A stretch of DNA of 64,000 nucleotides from Candidatus Woesearchaeota archaeon (GCA_016192995.1 JACPTB010000004.1:27753-91752); one strand, 5' to 3'; counted from the stretch's first letter, positions 23,871 to 32,066 are shown. Program-made: numbers and translations. The notes: a model not told the origin generated them from the letters alone.

Positions 23871-24700
23871 TGTAACTCCTCATTTATTAGCTTTTCAAAG
23901 TGTTCATAAGGTAAAGCACCACTTACAAAGACATCATTAATTAAAAACGCTGGTGTACCTTTAACATCAAGAACATTACCCTCTTGCATATCTTTCTTCA
24001 CTTTTGAAGCCATTTTCCCAGAATTTAAACAATCATTGAATTCATTTTCAATTAAACCAAGTTCTCTACCATAATTTTTAAGATCTACAATCACTAAAGC
24101 GTTTTGATTCTCAAACAATAAGTCATGCATTTCCCAAAATTTACCCTGCTCTCCAGCACATTCTGCTGCTTCTGCTGCCTTTTGGGCGTTTTCATGAAAA
24201 TTTAATGGAAAATGCTTGAAGACTAATTTTACTTTACCCGTTGTAATATATTCCTTTTGAAGATAGGGTAAAGTATCTTCATACCATCTTCCACAAAATG
24301 GACATTGGAAATCAGCCCATTCAATGATAGTTACTGAAGCGTCTGCTTTTCCTCTTACATGATCTTTGTTTGTGCCAGGAGGCTGCAAAATCTTAACTGA
24401 AACTCCTACTTTAGGATTGATATAATATGTACCCTCTTTTTCAACAAGTGCTTGTTCAATTTTTGCAAAGTTTACTGCTTCTTTAATTTCACCACTATAT
24501 ACGTAAAAAGGTACTGCTTTAATATCATATTTTTTAATCAATTCTTTTCCTTCCTCAATGTTATAATCTAAAATAATTTTACCGCAGATTACACCCAAAT
24601 CCCTGCATTTTTGCGAGATTTTTTCAGCTGTCTTTTTGACTTCATATTGTGTAAATTCTTGAATTTTATCTGCACCATCCACTTGTTTTTCATTTACCAT
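23867..24700 (-). CDS. DsbA-like thiol oxidoreductase with extra N-terminal thioredoxin-like domain, no signal peptide
   Basis: A 277-aa protein. Residues 110-277 are a thioredoxin_4/DsbA domain: active site CPFC in EWADFQCPFCGRWYEDTLP, helical insert AQKAAEAAECAGEQGKFWEM, and cis-Pro loop in VKGTPAFLIND. Residues 1-95 look like a second, degenerate thioredoxin fold (KKYDIKAVPFYVYSGE with its own cis-Pro region) without a CxxC motif. Unlike the DsbA-like protein at 45177-46043 there is no N-terminal helix, so it should stay in the cytoplasm. GGAGG lies 9 bp ahead of the ATG, inside the preceding 37-aa gene. Confidence 0.8.
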   Translation of the reverse strand: MVNEKQVDGADKIQEFTQYEVKKTAEKISQKCRDLGVICGKIILDYNIEEGKELIKKYDIKAVPFYVYSGEIKEAVNFAKIEQALVEKEGTYYINPKVGVSVKILQPPGTNKDHVRGKADASVTIIEWADFQCPFCGRWYEDTLPYLQKEYITTGKVKLVFKHFPLNFHENAQKAAEAAECAGEQGKFWEMHDLLFENQNALVIVDLKNYGRELGLIENEFNDCLNSGKMASKVKKDMQEGNVLDVKGTPAFLINDVFVSGALPYEHFEKLINEELQ

Positions 24701-24701
24701 T

Positions 24702-24815
24702 TTATTTGTCCTCCATATTATCCAATTGTTGAAAATAAAATTGCCTAATCCATTTCAACTCTTTGGGAAATTGAGATTCTAATGATTTATCTAACTGCAC
24801 TAACACCATTTTCAT
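24702..24815 (-). CDS. 37-aa leader-like protein ahead of the DsbA-like gene
   Basis: ATG at 24815, stop TAA 1 bp before the next ATG. Peptide MKMVLVQLDKSLESQFPKEL, then KWIRQFYFQQLDNMEDK. The tight spacing and the GGAGG for the next gene within its last codons suggest a coupled mini-gene; its own ribosome site is weak. Confidence 0.35.
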   Translation of the reverse strand: MKMVLVQLDKSLESQFPKELKWIRQFYFQQLDNMEDK

Positions 24816-25073
24816 TTTATTGGTGAGATTATTAATTCACCCTCCACCCCCATAGAAAGCAAAACCTTGCTTTGCTTGTTCAATTGATGATGTTCTAACC
24901 ATACATGTGGCAAGGTAATCATAAATGAATAATTTTGAGATAATATTGTTCGCGGTTTTAGTTTAATCATCATAGATAACAATGACTGAGGTAGTTATTA
25001 AATAAAGAAATTTAATAGAAGAAAGTCCATATTAAATATGGACAGATTAAATAGGAACTTTTAAATAGTAGTT
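24816..25073. other. Intergenic region between the two halves of the element
   Basis: About 260 bp between divergent genes. It contains a possible 21-codon minus-strand frame (24837-24902) whose peptide ends in four Gly, with no ribosome site, and the palindrome at 25025-25043. Otherwise AT-rich with no recognisable element. Confidence 0.4.
25025..25043. promoter_or_regulatory. Palindromic operator candidate
   Basis: GTCCATATTAAATATGGAC: perfect 9-bp arms around one A. It sits about 15 bp upstream of a TATA (TTTTAAATAG, 25059-25068) for the gene at 25092, which encodes a possible winged-helix protein. Autoregulation is a reasonable guess. Confidence 0.5.
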
Positions 25074-25091
25074 ATGATCATAATCATTATT

Positions 25092-26075
25092 ATGGTAACA
25101 ATTGATCCAGATTTAATAGGAGAAGATGAACTCAGTTTGATAAAGTGTTTACTTAATTATAAACATAGAATTAAAGAATATCAAAAATATAGTAAGGATT
25201 TTAAGAAGATTATCAGTTCAAATCTCAATCCTGAAAATGGATATCTCAATTTTAATCTTGTTTATAGTACTCAATATAGGGAACAAGATATCAATGATGA
25301 AATTTGCAAATTAAAGAATGGATCAAAAATAATCTTTCAGAGTAATCGAGGAAATATTTCGAAAACAGCAAGAACATTAGAATCAAAAGGGTTCATCAAA
25401 ATAGGTGAATTTAAGTTCAAAGATAAAAAAAATAGACCAAAGGGAGATAGAAAGTATAGGCAGATTTTAGTATTTAAAATAAAGAATGATGAAACTACAT
25501 TTAGGAGACTCTTACTTATATTTTTTACAATAGATAATTTTAATTTTTTTATTAATTCAGATTATTATTTTGATAATCAAAAAATAATTGATGATTATTT
25601 TAAAGAAATTATTAAAATATTAAGTATGAATTTCGATTTAGGATATGATATAAAGAAAATAAAAAAGCTTGAAAAAGAATGTAATCAAATGCAATTAAAT
25701 GACGTTAAAAAATGGTTTATTCTCCAACCACATATATTAGCGATTTATTTATTTAATCCAAATAGGTTTAAAGTAGTGGTAAAAACAATTCAAGATAATT
25801 TTAGAGTGAATAAAATTCCAGAAGCATTTTCTTCAATAATATTCCTGATGTCATTTTCAATAAGTTCATTAATAGTTAGTATAGATAAATTCAAGAAGGA
25901 TCCAAGTCATTCAAAAAATTTATTGAATATATTTAGAGCTTTAGATTTAGAATCAAATAAGTTAAATAACTACTTAGAATGTTATGCAAAGGCTTATATT
26001 TTAAATAATTTAAACAAATTTAAGGAGGCAAGTAATAAGAATTCAGCGATGGCGATTACACCCACCAAGTCCTAA
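25092..26075 (+). CDS. Hypothetical protein with possible winged-helix segment
   Basis: 327 aa from MVTIDPDLIGEDELS; an upstream in-frame ATG at 25074 lies only a few bases from the TATA, so the later start is preferred. Residues around 70-120 (NRGNISKTARTLESKGFIKI, then FKDKKNRPKGDRKYRQ) look like a winged helix with a basic wing. The rest is helical and very Asn/Lys/Ile rich. It ends 3 bp before the right attachment repeat. AT content is higher than in the flanking chromosome, in keeping with transfer. Confidence 0.5.
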   Translation: MVTIDPDLIGEDELSLIKCLLNYKHRIKEYQKYSKDFKKIISSNLNPENGYLNFNLVYSTQYREQDINDEICKLKNGSKIIFQSNRGNISKTARTLESKGFIKIGEFKFKDKKNRPKGDRKYRQILVFKIKNDETTFRRLLLIFFTIDNFNFFINSDYYFDNQKIIDDYFKEIIKILSMNFDLGYDIKKIKKLEKECNQMQLNDVKKWFILQPHILAIYLFNPNRFKVVVKTIQDNFRVNKIPEAFSSIIFLMSFSISSLIVSIDKFKKDPSHSKNLLNIFRALDLESNKLNNYLECYAKAYILNNLNKFKEASNKNSAMAITPTKS

Positions 26076-26078
26076 GCT

Positions 26079-26090
26079 GGGCTGTGGCGT
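26079..26090 (+). other. Right attachment-site copy
   Basis: GGGCTGTGGCGT, identical to the tRNA 3' end at 19522-19533. Followed by TATTTTTTTTAATTTTT, which would have been the T-rich terminator of the uninterrupted tRNA. Confidence 0.55.
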
Positions 26091-26142
26091 ATTTTTTTTA
26101 ATTTTTAATATTAAAATTAATTAAACATGAAAAATAATTAAA

Positions 26143-26634
26143 ATGATAAAGATAGCCTTGGATACTGGATGCTTGAATGTTAAGAAAAAGGATTTAATTC
26201 TTAATAAGTTAGATGAATTAGAAGGATTAGGTAAAATCAAATTAATTACATCAACAGTTAATGAAAAAGAACAAATATTAACAAATCAAATTGAAACCTT
26301 TAGAAACACATACCTAAAAATAATTAATAATAAAGAAAAAATCTTGGAAGGTGGGAGATTTGATATCTCTACTTTTGACAATTGTGTTTTTAGTGATGAA
26401 AAAATAATCGCGGAATTAGCAAAGATATTTGGAAAACCAAAGATTGATAGCAATGATTTCTTTGATCTTTGGCTCCTTGAAACCGCAATAATTCATAAGT
26501 GTGATTATTTTTTGACAAAAAATAGCAATGATTTTATTGTGAATGGAAAAAAAGAAGCTATTGAACAATTGGGAATTAAAGTAAGAGAACCAAATCAAGA
26601 TTTTTTAAATGAATTAGTTAATTCATCTAAATGA
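26143..26634 (+). CDS. PIN-like domain protein
   Basis: A 163-aa protein with a PIN-like pattern of acidic residues: IALDTGC near the start, ITSTVNEKEQ, DSNDFFDLWLLETAIIHK and CDYFLTKNSNDF near the end. PIN nucleases use such Asp residues to bind Mg2+ and cut RNA. It is the first gene after the integrated element. No antitoxin gene is adjacent in the usual arrangement. Function as a nuclease is inferred. Confidence 0.55.
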   Translation: MIKIALDTGCLNVKKKDLILNKLDELEGLGKIKLITSTVNEKEQILTNQIETFRNTYLKIINNKEKILEGGRFDISTFDNCVFSDEKIIAELAKIFGKPKIDSNDFFDLWLLETAIIHKCDYFLTKNSNDFIVNGKKEAIEQLGIKVREPNQDFLNELVNSSK

Positions 26635-26671
26635 TAGTATCATTTATAAAGTATAAGCTAAATCTTAACGT

Positions 26672-27289
26672 ATGCCAATAGAAACGATTACTGGATATAA
26701 ATTAGTATGTAACTTGTGCAGTTATGTCTGGGAAACTAGATATTCTAAAATTCCAGCTTCCTGTCCTAGTTGCAAAAATAAAATACATAACACAAATAAT
26801 TATAAAATTTTAACTCAATTTATACATAAAGAAAATACGCCTGAAGAAACGATGAAGCTGACCATGTTAAGCGTGATAATTTTTTTAGGAATATGGGTTA
26901 TTTTTGGATTAATATTTGGATCTAATGCATTTACATTAACAGGTTTGATCTTACTTATAATTGTAGGAGTTATATTTTGGAGTACAAATAAAAGAATAGA
27001 AAAAGATGCAAACAAAGATAAAAATATCCTTAGAATTTCTGAAGAACATACCATCAAAAAAGGTGAGAAATATAAAACAATAAAAACTAAATGCCCAAAA
27101 TGTTTAACAGAGTTAATCTTACGATTTGATGTTGAGAATTTAAAGACTGAAAAGAAAAGGTGTACGGGTTGTGGAAACATTATGAGTATTAGTCCCATCA
27201 GAAAAAGAGTTTACAAATGCGAGTATTGTTTAAAGGAGCACACAACTTTAGAAGATGCAGAAAAACATGAGAAGAACTGCAAAAAGTGA
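26672..27289 (+). CDS. Membrane protein with zinc-binding ends
   Basis: 205 aa. N-terminal zinc ribbon (KLVCNLCSYVWETR, then PASCPSCKNK), two membrane helices (IIFLGIWVIFGLIFG and LTGLILLIIVGVIFW), a second ribbon (TKCPKCLTELIL, RCTGCGNIM) and a C2H2-like finger (KCEYCLKEHTTLEDAEKHEK). Both zinc-binding parts should be cytoplasmic. Role unknown. Confidence 0.6.
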   Translation: MPIETITGYKLVCNLCSYVWETRYSKIPASCPSCKNKIHNTNNYKILTQFIHKENTPEETMKLTMLSVIIFLGIWVIFGLIFGSNAFTLTGLILLIIVGVIFWSTNKRIEKDANKDKNILRISEEHTIKKGEKYKTIKTKCPKCLTELILRFDVENLKTEKKRCTGCGNIMSISPIRKRVYKCEYCLKEHTTLEDAEKHEKNCKK

Positions 27290-27388
27290 AAATAGATATG
27301 ATCATTTCTCCGCAAACCTTCCATCTATTCCGAAACATTTCCGACGGCAATCACTAAATTTATTAATAAACATTGCAACAAAACAAGT

Positions 27389-27805
27389 ATGACTAAAAGA
27401 TACTATGTAGATACTTCAATTTGGATGGATATTTATGAAGATAGAAAAGGTTACAATAATGAACCATTAGGAGATTTTGCATTGCAATTATTTAGTTTGA
27501 TAAAAGCTAAAGAACATACTTTAATAATAACCGATATTTTGATACGAGAACTTGAAGGATATTATTCTATGCCTGAAGTAAAAGGAATGATAAAACCGTT
27601 TGAAAAAAACATCGAAAAGATGATCTCAACAGAAAACCAGAGAAATGAAGCAAGAAAAATCGCCAGAGAAAGAAACTTGCCGCCAGGTGATGTCCTTCAT
27701 GCTATCATTGCAAGAGATAATAATCTCATTTTAATAACACGCGATAAAGATTTCAATTATTTAAAAGATATTTCAAACCATTACAAACCAGAAGAATTAT
27801 TATAA
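27389..27805 (+). CDS. PIN-domain ribonuclease, VapC-like toxin
   Basis: A 138-aa PIN domain with the four acidic positions: YYVDTSIWMDIYE, IRELEGYY, LPPGDVLHAIIA and ITRDKDFNYLKD. Such proteins cleave RNA, usually as toxin of a pair. The likely antitoxin lies tail-to-tail on the other strand (27800-28045), overlapping by 6 bp. The usual VapBC pair is co-directional. Confidence 0.8.
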   Translation: MTKRYYVDTSIWMDIYEDRKGYNNEPLGDFALQLFSLIKAKEHTLIITDILIRELEGYYSMPEVKGMIKPFEKNIEKMISTENQRNEARKIARERNLPPGDVLHAIIARDNNLILITRDKDFNYLKDISNHYKPEELL

Positions 27806-28045
27806 TGAATCAAACGCTGTTTTTCTTATGTGTTCATATTGTTCAACTGAAATCTTTTTCTTGGCAACGCCTTTTAACGATGATAGTTCTAAAATTGCTT
27901 TTTTCATTTTTGCTTCATCAAGCTTTTCCCGCAAAGCATTGCGGATAAATTCAGTCCTATTTTGAAATCCAAATTCCTTAACAACAGAATCTACCTCTTT
28001 CAAAAAAATGCGATCTAACTTTAAAGTAATCATATCAGTTGTCAT
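27800..28045 (-). CDS. Ribbon-helix-helix antitoxin-like protein
   Basis: An 81-aa protein. N-terminal ribbon-helix-helix ITLKLDRIFLKEVDSVVKEF, then GFQNRTEFIRNALREKLDEA, a CopG/MetJ-type DNA-binding fold, and a C-terminal helical tail (KKISVEQYEHIRKTAF) that could neutralise the PIN toxin. A TATA (ATATTTATATATC) lies upstream near 28063-28076. Confidence 0.75.
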   Translation of the reverse strand: MTTDMITLKLDRIFLKEVDSVVKEFGFQNRTEFIRNALREKLDEAKMKKAILELSSLKGVAKKKISVEQYEHIRKTAFDSL

Positions 28046-28192
28046 ATATCCATAGTATATACAATAGATATATAAATATTGTGGTAATATCCTTATTAAA
28101 GTAAGAAAATAGTTTGTCAGATAGTACCTTTTTCAAACAAAATACTAAAAATAACAGTAAAATTTAAATACTTGTATAAAATAAGTAACATT

Positions 28193-28852
28193 ATGATCAT
28201 CTACAACCCGCATAATAACACCATCATGAAAGAACGGATAATACAAGGAGAATCAATCTTAAATAGCATTCCTACTAACTATTGTTTTATTACAGGCTCG
28301 TTCTTATTTCAAGAAAAGTATAAGGATATTGATGTGTTTGTAGTAAGTAGAACAAAGAAAAAACTAGAAATAAAGAATAAGAAGATAAAAATAACTATTA
28401 TTGATTTTAATGATCTTTATTCTTTATTTTATCATTCCATTGCTAAAAGTTGCATAGCAAAAAATATTCTTCCAATAAGACCGTTGAAAGTTACTTTAAC
28501 AGACTTTTGGGACGTTATTAATGAGGCAATTCCTACAATATTAAACAATCAAAAAACCTTTCAAAAAGAACTGCGTTTTTTAGTTCTATATACTGAATAT
28601 TTTAAAACAAAAAATATTCTTGATTCTTATCAATTATCAAAAAAGATAAAACAATTTAAGAAAACTGATGAAGTTTTATCATATCTTAAACAAGAGCTTC
28701 CAAATATAGTAAAAACCAACGCTGAACCATCCTACATTAAACGATTTTTCTACACACAGGCAAGTAATTATAAAGATTTACGAGAGTACAAAGCACAAGA
28801 TTATTTATATGGATTAGTTCATAACATCACAAGGGGTTTAGCCAATGGTTGA
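28193..28852 (+). CDS. Nucleotidyltransferase-fold protein
   Basis: 219 aa from ATG 28193 (an upstream TTG is also in frame). The GS-x-D-x-D signature of the polymerase-beta fold is seen in CFITGSFLFQEKYKDIDVFV. Positions after it (KIKITIIDFNDLYSLFYHSI) suit the third acidic residue. The C-terminal helical half resembles HEPN-like or substrate domains. It overlaps the next gene by 8 nt, as expected for a toxin-antitoxin-like pair. Which partner is toxic is not clear. Confidence 0.6.
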   Translation: MIIYNPHNNTIMKERIIQGESILNSIPTNYCFITGSFLFQEKYKDIDVFVVSRTKKKLEIKNKKIKITIIDFNDLYSLFYHSIAKSCIAKNILPIRPLKVTLTDFWDVINEAIPTILNNQKTFQKELRFLVLYTEYFKTKNILDSYQLSKKIKQFKKTDEVLSYLKQELPNIVKTNAEPSYIKRFFYTQASNYKDLREYKAQDYLYGLVHNITRGLANG

Positions 28853-29222
28853 TAGTGAATATTTTAAAACAAAGATACAAGAAATTATAACTCAAAATTA
28901 TGAAATAGAATTTTTAGGTAATGATTTTGATCAGATTGTTAAACAACTTACTGACGTAAAAGCTGAAAAAATCTATAATTGGCTCAGTGAAATAATAAAG
29001 AGAAAGATTCAACCTATATTTATTGGTTCCAACAAAGTATACAAAGAATGGACTGTTAACCAACTACTAACTTTTCGCTATCCTTTTAGTGTAGGAAATA
29101 CAGAATATAGAATTCTATTAGTGAAAGTCAAAAACCAAATATACATAGAATTTCATCTTGGAGATCATAAATATTATGATAAAGTAAGAAAAGATTTAGA
29201 TTTAAAGAAGAGTAGTTACTAA
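28845..29222 (+). CDS. Possible RelE/HigB-like partner protein
   Basis: A 125-aa protein. The C-terminal half (YPFSVGNTEYRILLVKVKNQ, then IYIEFHLGDHKYYDKVRKDL) has the alternating strands and basic end seen in RelE/HigB-fold proteins; the N-terminal half is helical. The 8-nt overlap with the nucleotidyltransferase-like gene indicates joint expression. The family assignment is tentative. Confidence 0.45.
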   Translation: MVDSEYFKTKIQEIITQNYEIEFLGNDFDQIVKQLTDVKAEKIYNWLSEIIKRKIQPIFIGSNKVYKEWTVNQLLTFRYPFSVGNTEYRILLVKVKNQIYIEFHLGDHKYYDKVRKDLDLKKSSY

Positions 29223-29273
29223 CCTAATCAAGTACATGTACACCTTATTTTTTTTTTAAAAAATTCATAAAAA

Positions 29274-29912
29274 CTACTCCAACTGTAATCTATAAACATC
29301 CATGAACAATTCAACAAAACGTGGCATTGCTCTGAAGGTTGGTTCTCGAAGATAATCTTGGAGGTTGCCATGACGTAAGGCTTGAACTAATGGAGGCAAG
29401 ACATAATCAACATTTGGTGGATAAGAAAATCTTCCAAATCCTTGTTGAGAGGTTGGATACCAACTCAGGGCAATTGCTTGAGGTTGGTTAAAGTAAACCA
29501 CTGAAATAACTCCATTATTATGAAGAAGAACATAAAGTAAATCTCTTCCACCCATGGTGTCATGTCGTTGCCCAGTAGGTAATCGCCCGGAAGAAGTTTC
29601 TGGTGTTGATGAATGTATAAGTACCACTGACTCGAGATTAGATTCTTGACCTTTTTGTACAAGGTCTAATGTAGTTGTACCAACTCTTACGGGTAATTCT
29701 TCAAAATTTCCTCCATGATCTTCGTGTACATAACGAAAATGTTCATAACGTCGTTGTTCAGGATGTGCAAATTGCTGTTTATAACGACCTGTTGAAAAAA
29801 GATCAATTTCAGCCGCTATCATAAACGCCTCAGGAACAAGACTTGTATTGTGGGGTGGTTTTACTACATCAGTTAATCTCCGCTTAGTTGCTTCAAAATA
29901 TCGTTGATGCAT
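29274..29912 (-). CDS. Hypothetical soluble protein, 212 aa
   Basis: No signal peptide or helix. Tyr, Arg, Pro and His rich with stretches LVPEAFMIAAEIDLFSTGRY and HDTMGGRDLLYVLLHNNGV. I do not recognise the family. Codon use looks like the chromosome rather than the AT-rich element. Single gene. Confidence 0.5.
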   Translation of the reverse strand: MHQRYFEATKRRLTDVVKPPHNTSLVPEAFMIAAEIDLFSTGRYKQQFAHPEQRRYEHFRYVHEDHGGNFEELPVRVGTTTLDLVQKGQESNLESVVLIHSSTPETSSGRLPTGQRHDTMGGRDLLYVLLHNNGVISVVYFNQPQAIALSWYPTSQQGFGRFSYPPNVDYVLPPLVQALRHGNLQDYLREPTFRAMPRFVELFMDVYRLQLE

Positions 29913-30011
29913 TACCTGAAGAAATCAAGTTGCATTTTTAAATATTGGCAGTAGCAATTAACCTACTATAAAAAACAAAAACTATATATTACTTATATAT
30001 AGATAATATAT

Positions 30012-30467
30012 ATGGAGGAAAACGAATCTCTCTGGACGACAATCTTTATTAGTTTAAGTACAGCTTTTATTTTTCTCTTAAGAGACATGCTTCCAGCACT
30101 AGTAAGGGAAATCTTTGTAGTAAAATTCTTTTTTGCGTTGTTGGGATTGTTTTTTATTATATACGCATTAGTTCTGATCGGTGATTATATCCTCAAGCTA
30201 AAAGCTTCAACAAAGAAAATCCTTATGATAAGTTTTTTAATATTTCTCTTGATATTAGTATTATTCTCGAGAAATACCAACTCATGTAACATACAAAGTG
30301 ATACTACCCTCAAAGACTGTAGATGTTATGGCAAGGAATCATTACCTTACTTAGAAGATAATAAAACCATAACACTATGCAGAGGTTTAATAGGAGAATC
30401 AAACTGCTTTATAAAAAATCCTGTAACGGGAGAATTTGAATGGATAGCTTGTTCTTATATAGAATAA
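30012..30467 (+). CDS. Membrane protein with Cys-containing outer tail
   Basis: A 151-aa protein with three hydrophobic helices in the first 95 residues (the last ending LILVLFSRNT), then a short outer domain with five Cys (NSCNIQ, DCRCYGKESL, TLCRGLIGES, NCFIK, IACSYIE). A TATA (ACTTATATATAG) lies about 20 bp before the start. No family recognised. Confidence 0.5.
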   Translation: MEENESLWTTIFISLSTAFIFLLRDMLPALVREIFVVKFFFALLGLFFIIYALVLIGDYILKLKASTKKILMISFLIFLLILVLFSRNTNSCNIQSDTTLKDCRCYGKESLPYLEDNKTITLCRGLIGESNCFIKNPVTGEFEWIACSYIE

Positions 30468-30518
30468 AGATAAAACTTGGTCAAAAACAACAATATTTAT
30501 ATATATGGTATCAATTAC

Positions 30519-30538
30519 ATATGTCATTAATAACATAT
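30519..30538. promoter_or_regulatory. Operator candidate for the ArsR-type regulator
   Basis: ATATGTCATTAATAACATAT: a 20-bp palindrome with one mismatched pair (C25/A32 of 305xx). It lies between the TATA (ATATTTATATATATGG, 30493-30508) and the ATG at 30563, where binding would block transcription. ArsR-family repressors typically bind such imperfect palindromes in their own promoters. Confidence 0.6.
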
Positions 30539-30562
30539 CATAACAAGATGAGAACATAAAGA

Positions 30563-30913
30563 ATGAAAACAGCTTTAAAACAGCCTTATCAACAATTTTT
30601 TGGGACATTAGCTAATCAAGTACGATTGGAACTAATTGAGTTACTCATCAGGGACAAAAGCAATGTTACTAATCTACAGCAAAAATTAAAATATGACCAA
30701 TCTACTATCTCACATAGCTTGCGAAGATTAGAAGAATGCGGTTTTGTGACTGTTGAACAAAAAGGCAAAGAACGAATTTACTCAATAAATGCCAAAACAA
30801 TAAAACCATTATTCATGTTAATGCAAACACATATAGATATGTATTGTAAACATGTCGTTGAAAAGAAAGCATTAAAACATATAGCGCAATTAGGGGTGAC
30901 AGCATGTCATTAA
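30563..30913 (+). CDS. ArsR-family winged-helix metal sensor
   Basis: A 116-aa protein. The winged helix spans about 10-80: FGTLANQVRLELIELLIRDK, LKYDQSTISHSLRRLEECG and the wing FVTVEQKGKERIYSIN. Potential metal ligands are His and Cys near the end (HIDMYCKHVVEKK, and VTACH). It likely releases DNA when copper or another soft metal binds, inducing the following genes. Its 3' end overlaps the HMA gene by 10 nt, so regulator, chaperone and pump form one operon to 35202. Confidence 0.85.
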   Translation: MKTALKQPYQQFFGTLANQVRLELIELLIRDKSNVTNLQQKLKYDQSTISHSLRRLEECGFVTVEQKGKERIYSINAKTIKPLFMLMQTHIDMYCKHVVEKKALKHIAQLGVTACH

Positions 30914-31119
30914 TGAAATTCCAGGTTGAAGGAATGCACTGTAAAAGCTGCAAGATGCTGGTGCAAGATTCTTTAGAAGAGCTTGGAGCTAATGTAGTCT
31001 CTATTGAAGTAGATGAAAAAAAGAAACAAGGCAGGATAATCGTCAATACTACGTTGGATCAACAAAAGATTATAGAAGCTATTGAAAAAGAAGGCAGCTA
31101 TAAAGTAAAGAGGATATAA
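30904..31119 (+). CDS. HMA-domain copper chaperone
   Basis: A 71-aa single heavy-metal-associated domain with the CxxC metal site in FQVEGMHCKSCKMLVQDSLE and the ferredoxin-like beta-alpha-beta pattern. It carries Cu+ in the cytosol to the P1B ATPase. Encoded between the ArsR sensor and the membrane HMA protein. Confidence 0.85.
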   Translation: MSLMKFQVEGMHCKSCKMLVQDSLEELGANVVSIEVDEKKKQGRIIVNTTLDQQKIIEAIEKEGSYKVKRI

Positions 31120-31141
31120 ATGTATAACATCGGTGTAAGCT

Positions 31142-32065
31142 ATGAAACAAAGAATATATTGCCCTGATATTACCTGTGAGAGTTGTGTAAAAGTCTTAAC
31201 CAATGCATTCAGTAAATTACAGGGTATTGAAAATGTCATTATAAAAGATCGTTATATTGATGTAACCTTTGATGAAACATTAATAAAACTTGAAAATATT
31301 ACGCAAACGATCAAAGACAAAGGTTATCGCGCAATTCTTGGCGAAGAAAAAAGAAAAACGATAACTGAGCGGGCAAAAGAATTTTTGAAGGATAAAAAGA
31401 AATATGAAGTAGAATATTTAATGTTAAAAAATATCAGCATTACCTTTGTACTTATGTTATTTATCGAAGGTATTGTTGTTTTTTACAAACATAAAACAAA
31501 TACTGAATTCTTGACAACCTATGGAGTGTGGTTGTTGTATCTTGCAATATCTATAGCAACTTTAGGCGGAGCAATCTGGCATATTAAAGCATACAAAACA
31601 CAATACACTTGTATGATTGGCATGATGATTGGCATGACTATTGGTATGCAATCTGGGCTACTGATTGGTTCTATTATTGGCGCAACAAATGGTTTTTTTA
31701 TTGGCGCATTAACCGGAATGCTCCTTGGCGCAGGGATTGGAGCATATTGTGGAAAATGCTGCGGCATCATGGGATTAATGGAAGGGCTTATGGCTGGGGT
31801 TATGGGCGGCACTATGGGACCAATGATAAGTTTAATGATGTTTAATGATCATTTAGTGTGGTTTATGCCTTTTTTTATAGCATTAAACATGTTAGTTCTC
31901 TTTGGATTATCATATATGATTTATGAAGAGGCTGTTGAGGATAATGAAAATATTATTCGCCAGCCGATGCAATTAGGGGATTTTTTTATCAACTGCAGCA
32001 TAGTCTTATTACTATTAACTGGCGTCATGCTCTATGCGCCGCCATCAGTATTTATAGGTGGATAA
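31142..32065 (+). CDS. HMA domain fused to a Gly/Met-rich membrane domain
   Basis: 307 aa. Residues 1-70 form an HMA domain ([17 protein letters not shown]). After a charged linker, hydrophobic helices begin near 95. Residues 155-240 are an unusual run of Gly and Met ([52 protein letters not shown]) forming glycine-zipper helices with many Met and Cys. Such helices could pass Cu+ through the membrane. The gene lies 1 bp before the copA start. The substrate is inferred from context. Confidence 0.65.
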   Translation: MKQRIYCPDITCESCVKVLTNAFSKLQGIENVIIKDRYIDVTFDETLIKLENITQTIKDKGYRAILGEEKRKTITERAKEFLKDKKKYEVEYLMLKNISITFVLMLFIEGIVVFYKHKTNTEFLTTYGVWLLYLAISIATLGGAIWHIKAYKTQYTCMIGMMIGMTIGMQSGLLIGSIIGATNGFFIGALTGMLLGAGIGAYCGKCCGIMGLMEGLMAGVMGGTMGPMISLMMFNDHLVWFMPFFIALNMLVLFGLSYMIYEEAVEDNENIIRQPMQLGDFFINCSIVLLLLTGVMLYAPPSVFIGG

Positions 32066-32066
32066 C

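Larger units (their letters stand above)
19522..26090 (+). mobile_element. Integrated element at a tRNA 3' end, about 6.6 kb
   Basis: Bounded by the 12-bp repeat GGGCTGTGGCGT, which is the last part of the tRNA (19522-19533) and recurs at 26079-26090, where it is followed by a T-run that would suit the original tRNA terminator. The integrase gene lies right inside the tRNA-side boundary, as in archaeal integrative elements. Cargo in order: tyrosine integrase, serine recombinase, proteasome-like hydrolase, a 42-aa protein, then a minus-strand block of membrane proteins and a DsbA-like protein, and a plus-strand gene with a palindromic operator. No replication or capsid gene was recognised. Confidence 0.65.

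Noticed and set aside
24837..24902. 21-codon minus-strand frame ending in four Gly
   Set aside because: No ribosome site and too short to judge; mentioned under the intergenic region only.
26040..26095. Second tRNA-like gene at the right end of the integrated element
   Set aside because: Only the last 12 bp match the tRNA end; no T-arm or acceptor 5' strand can be found, so it is an attachment-site copy.
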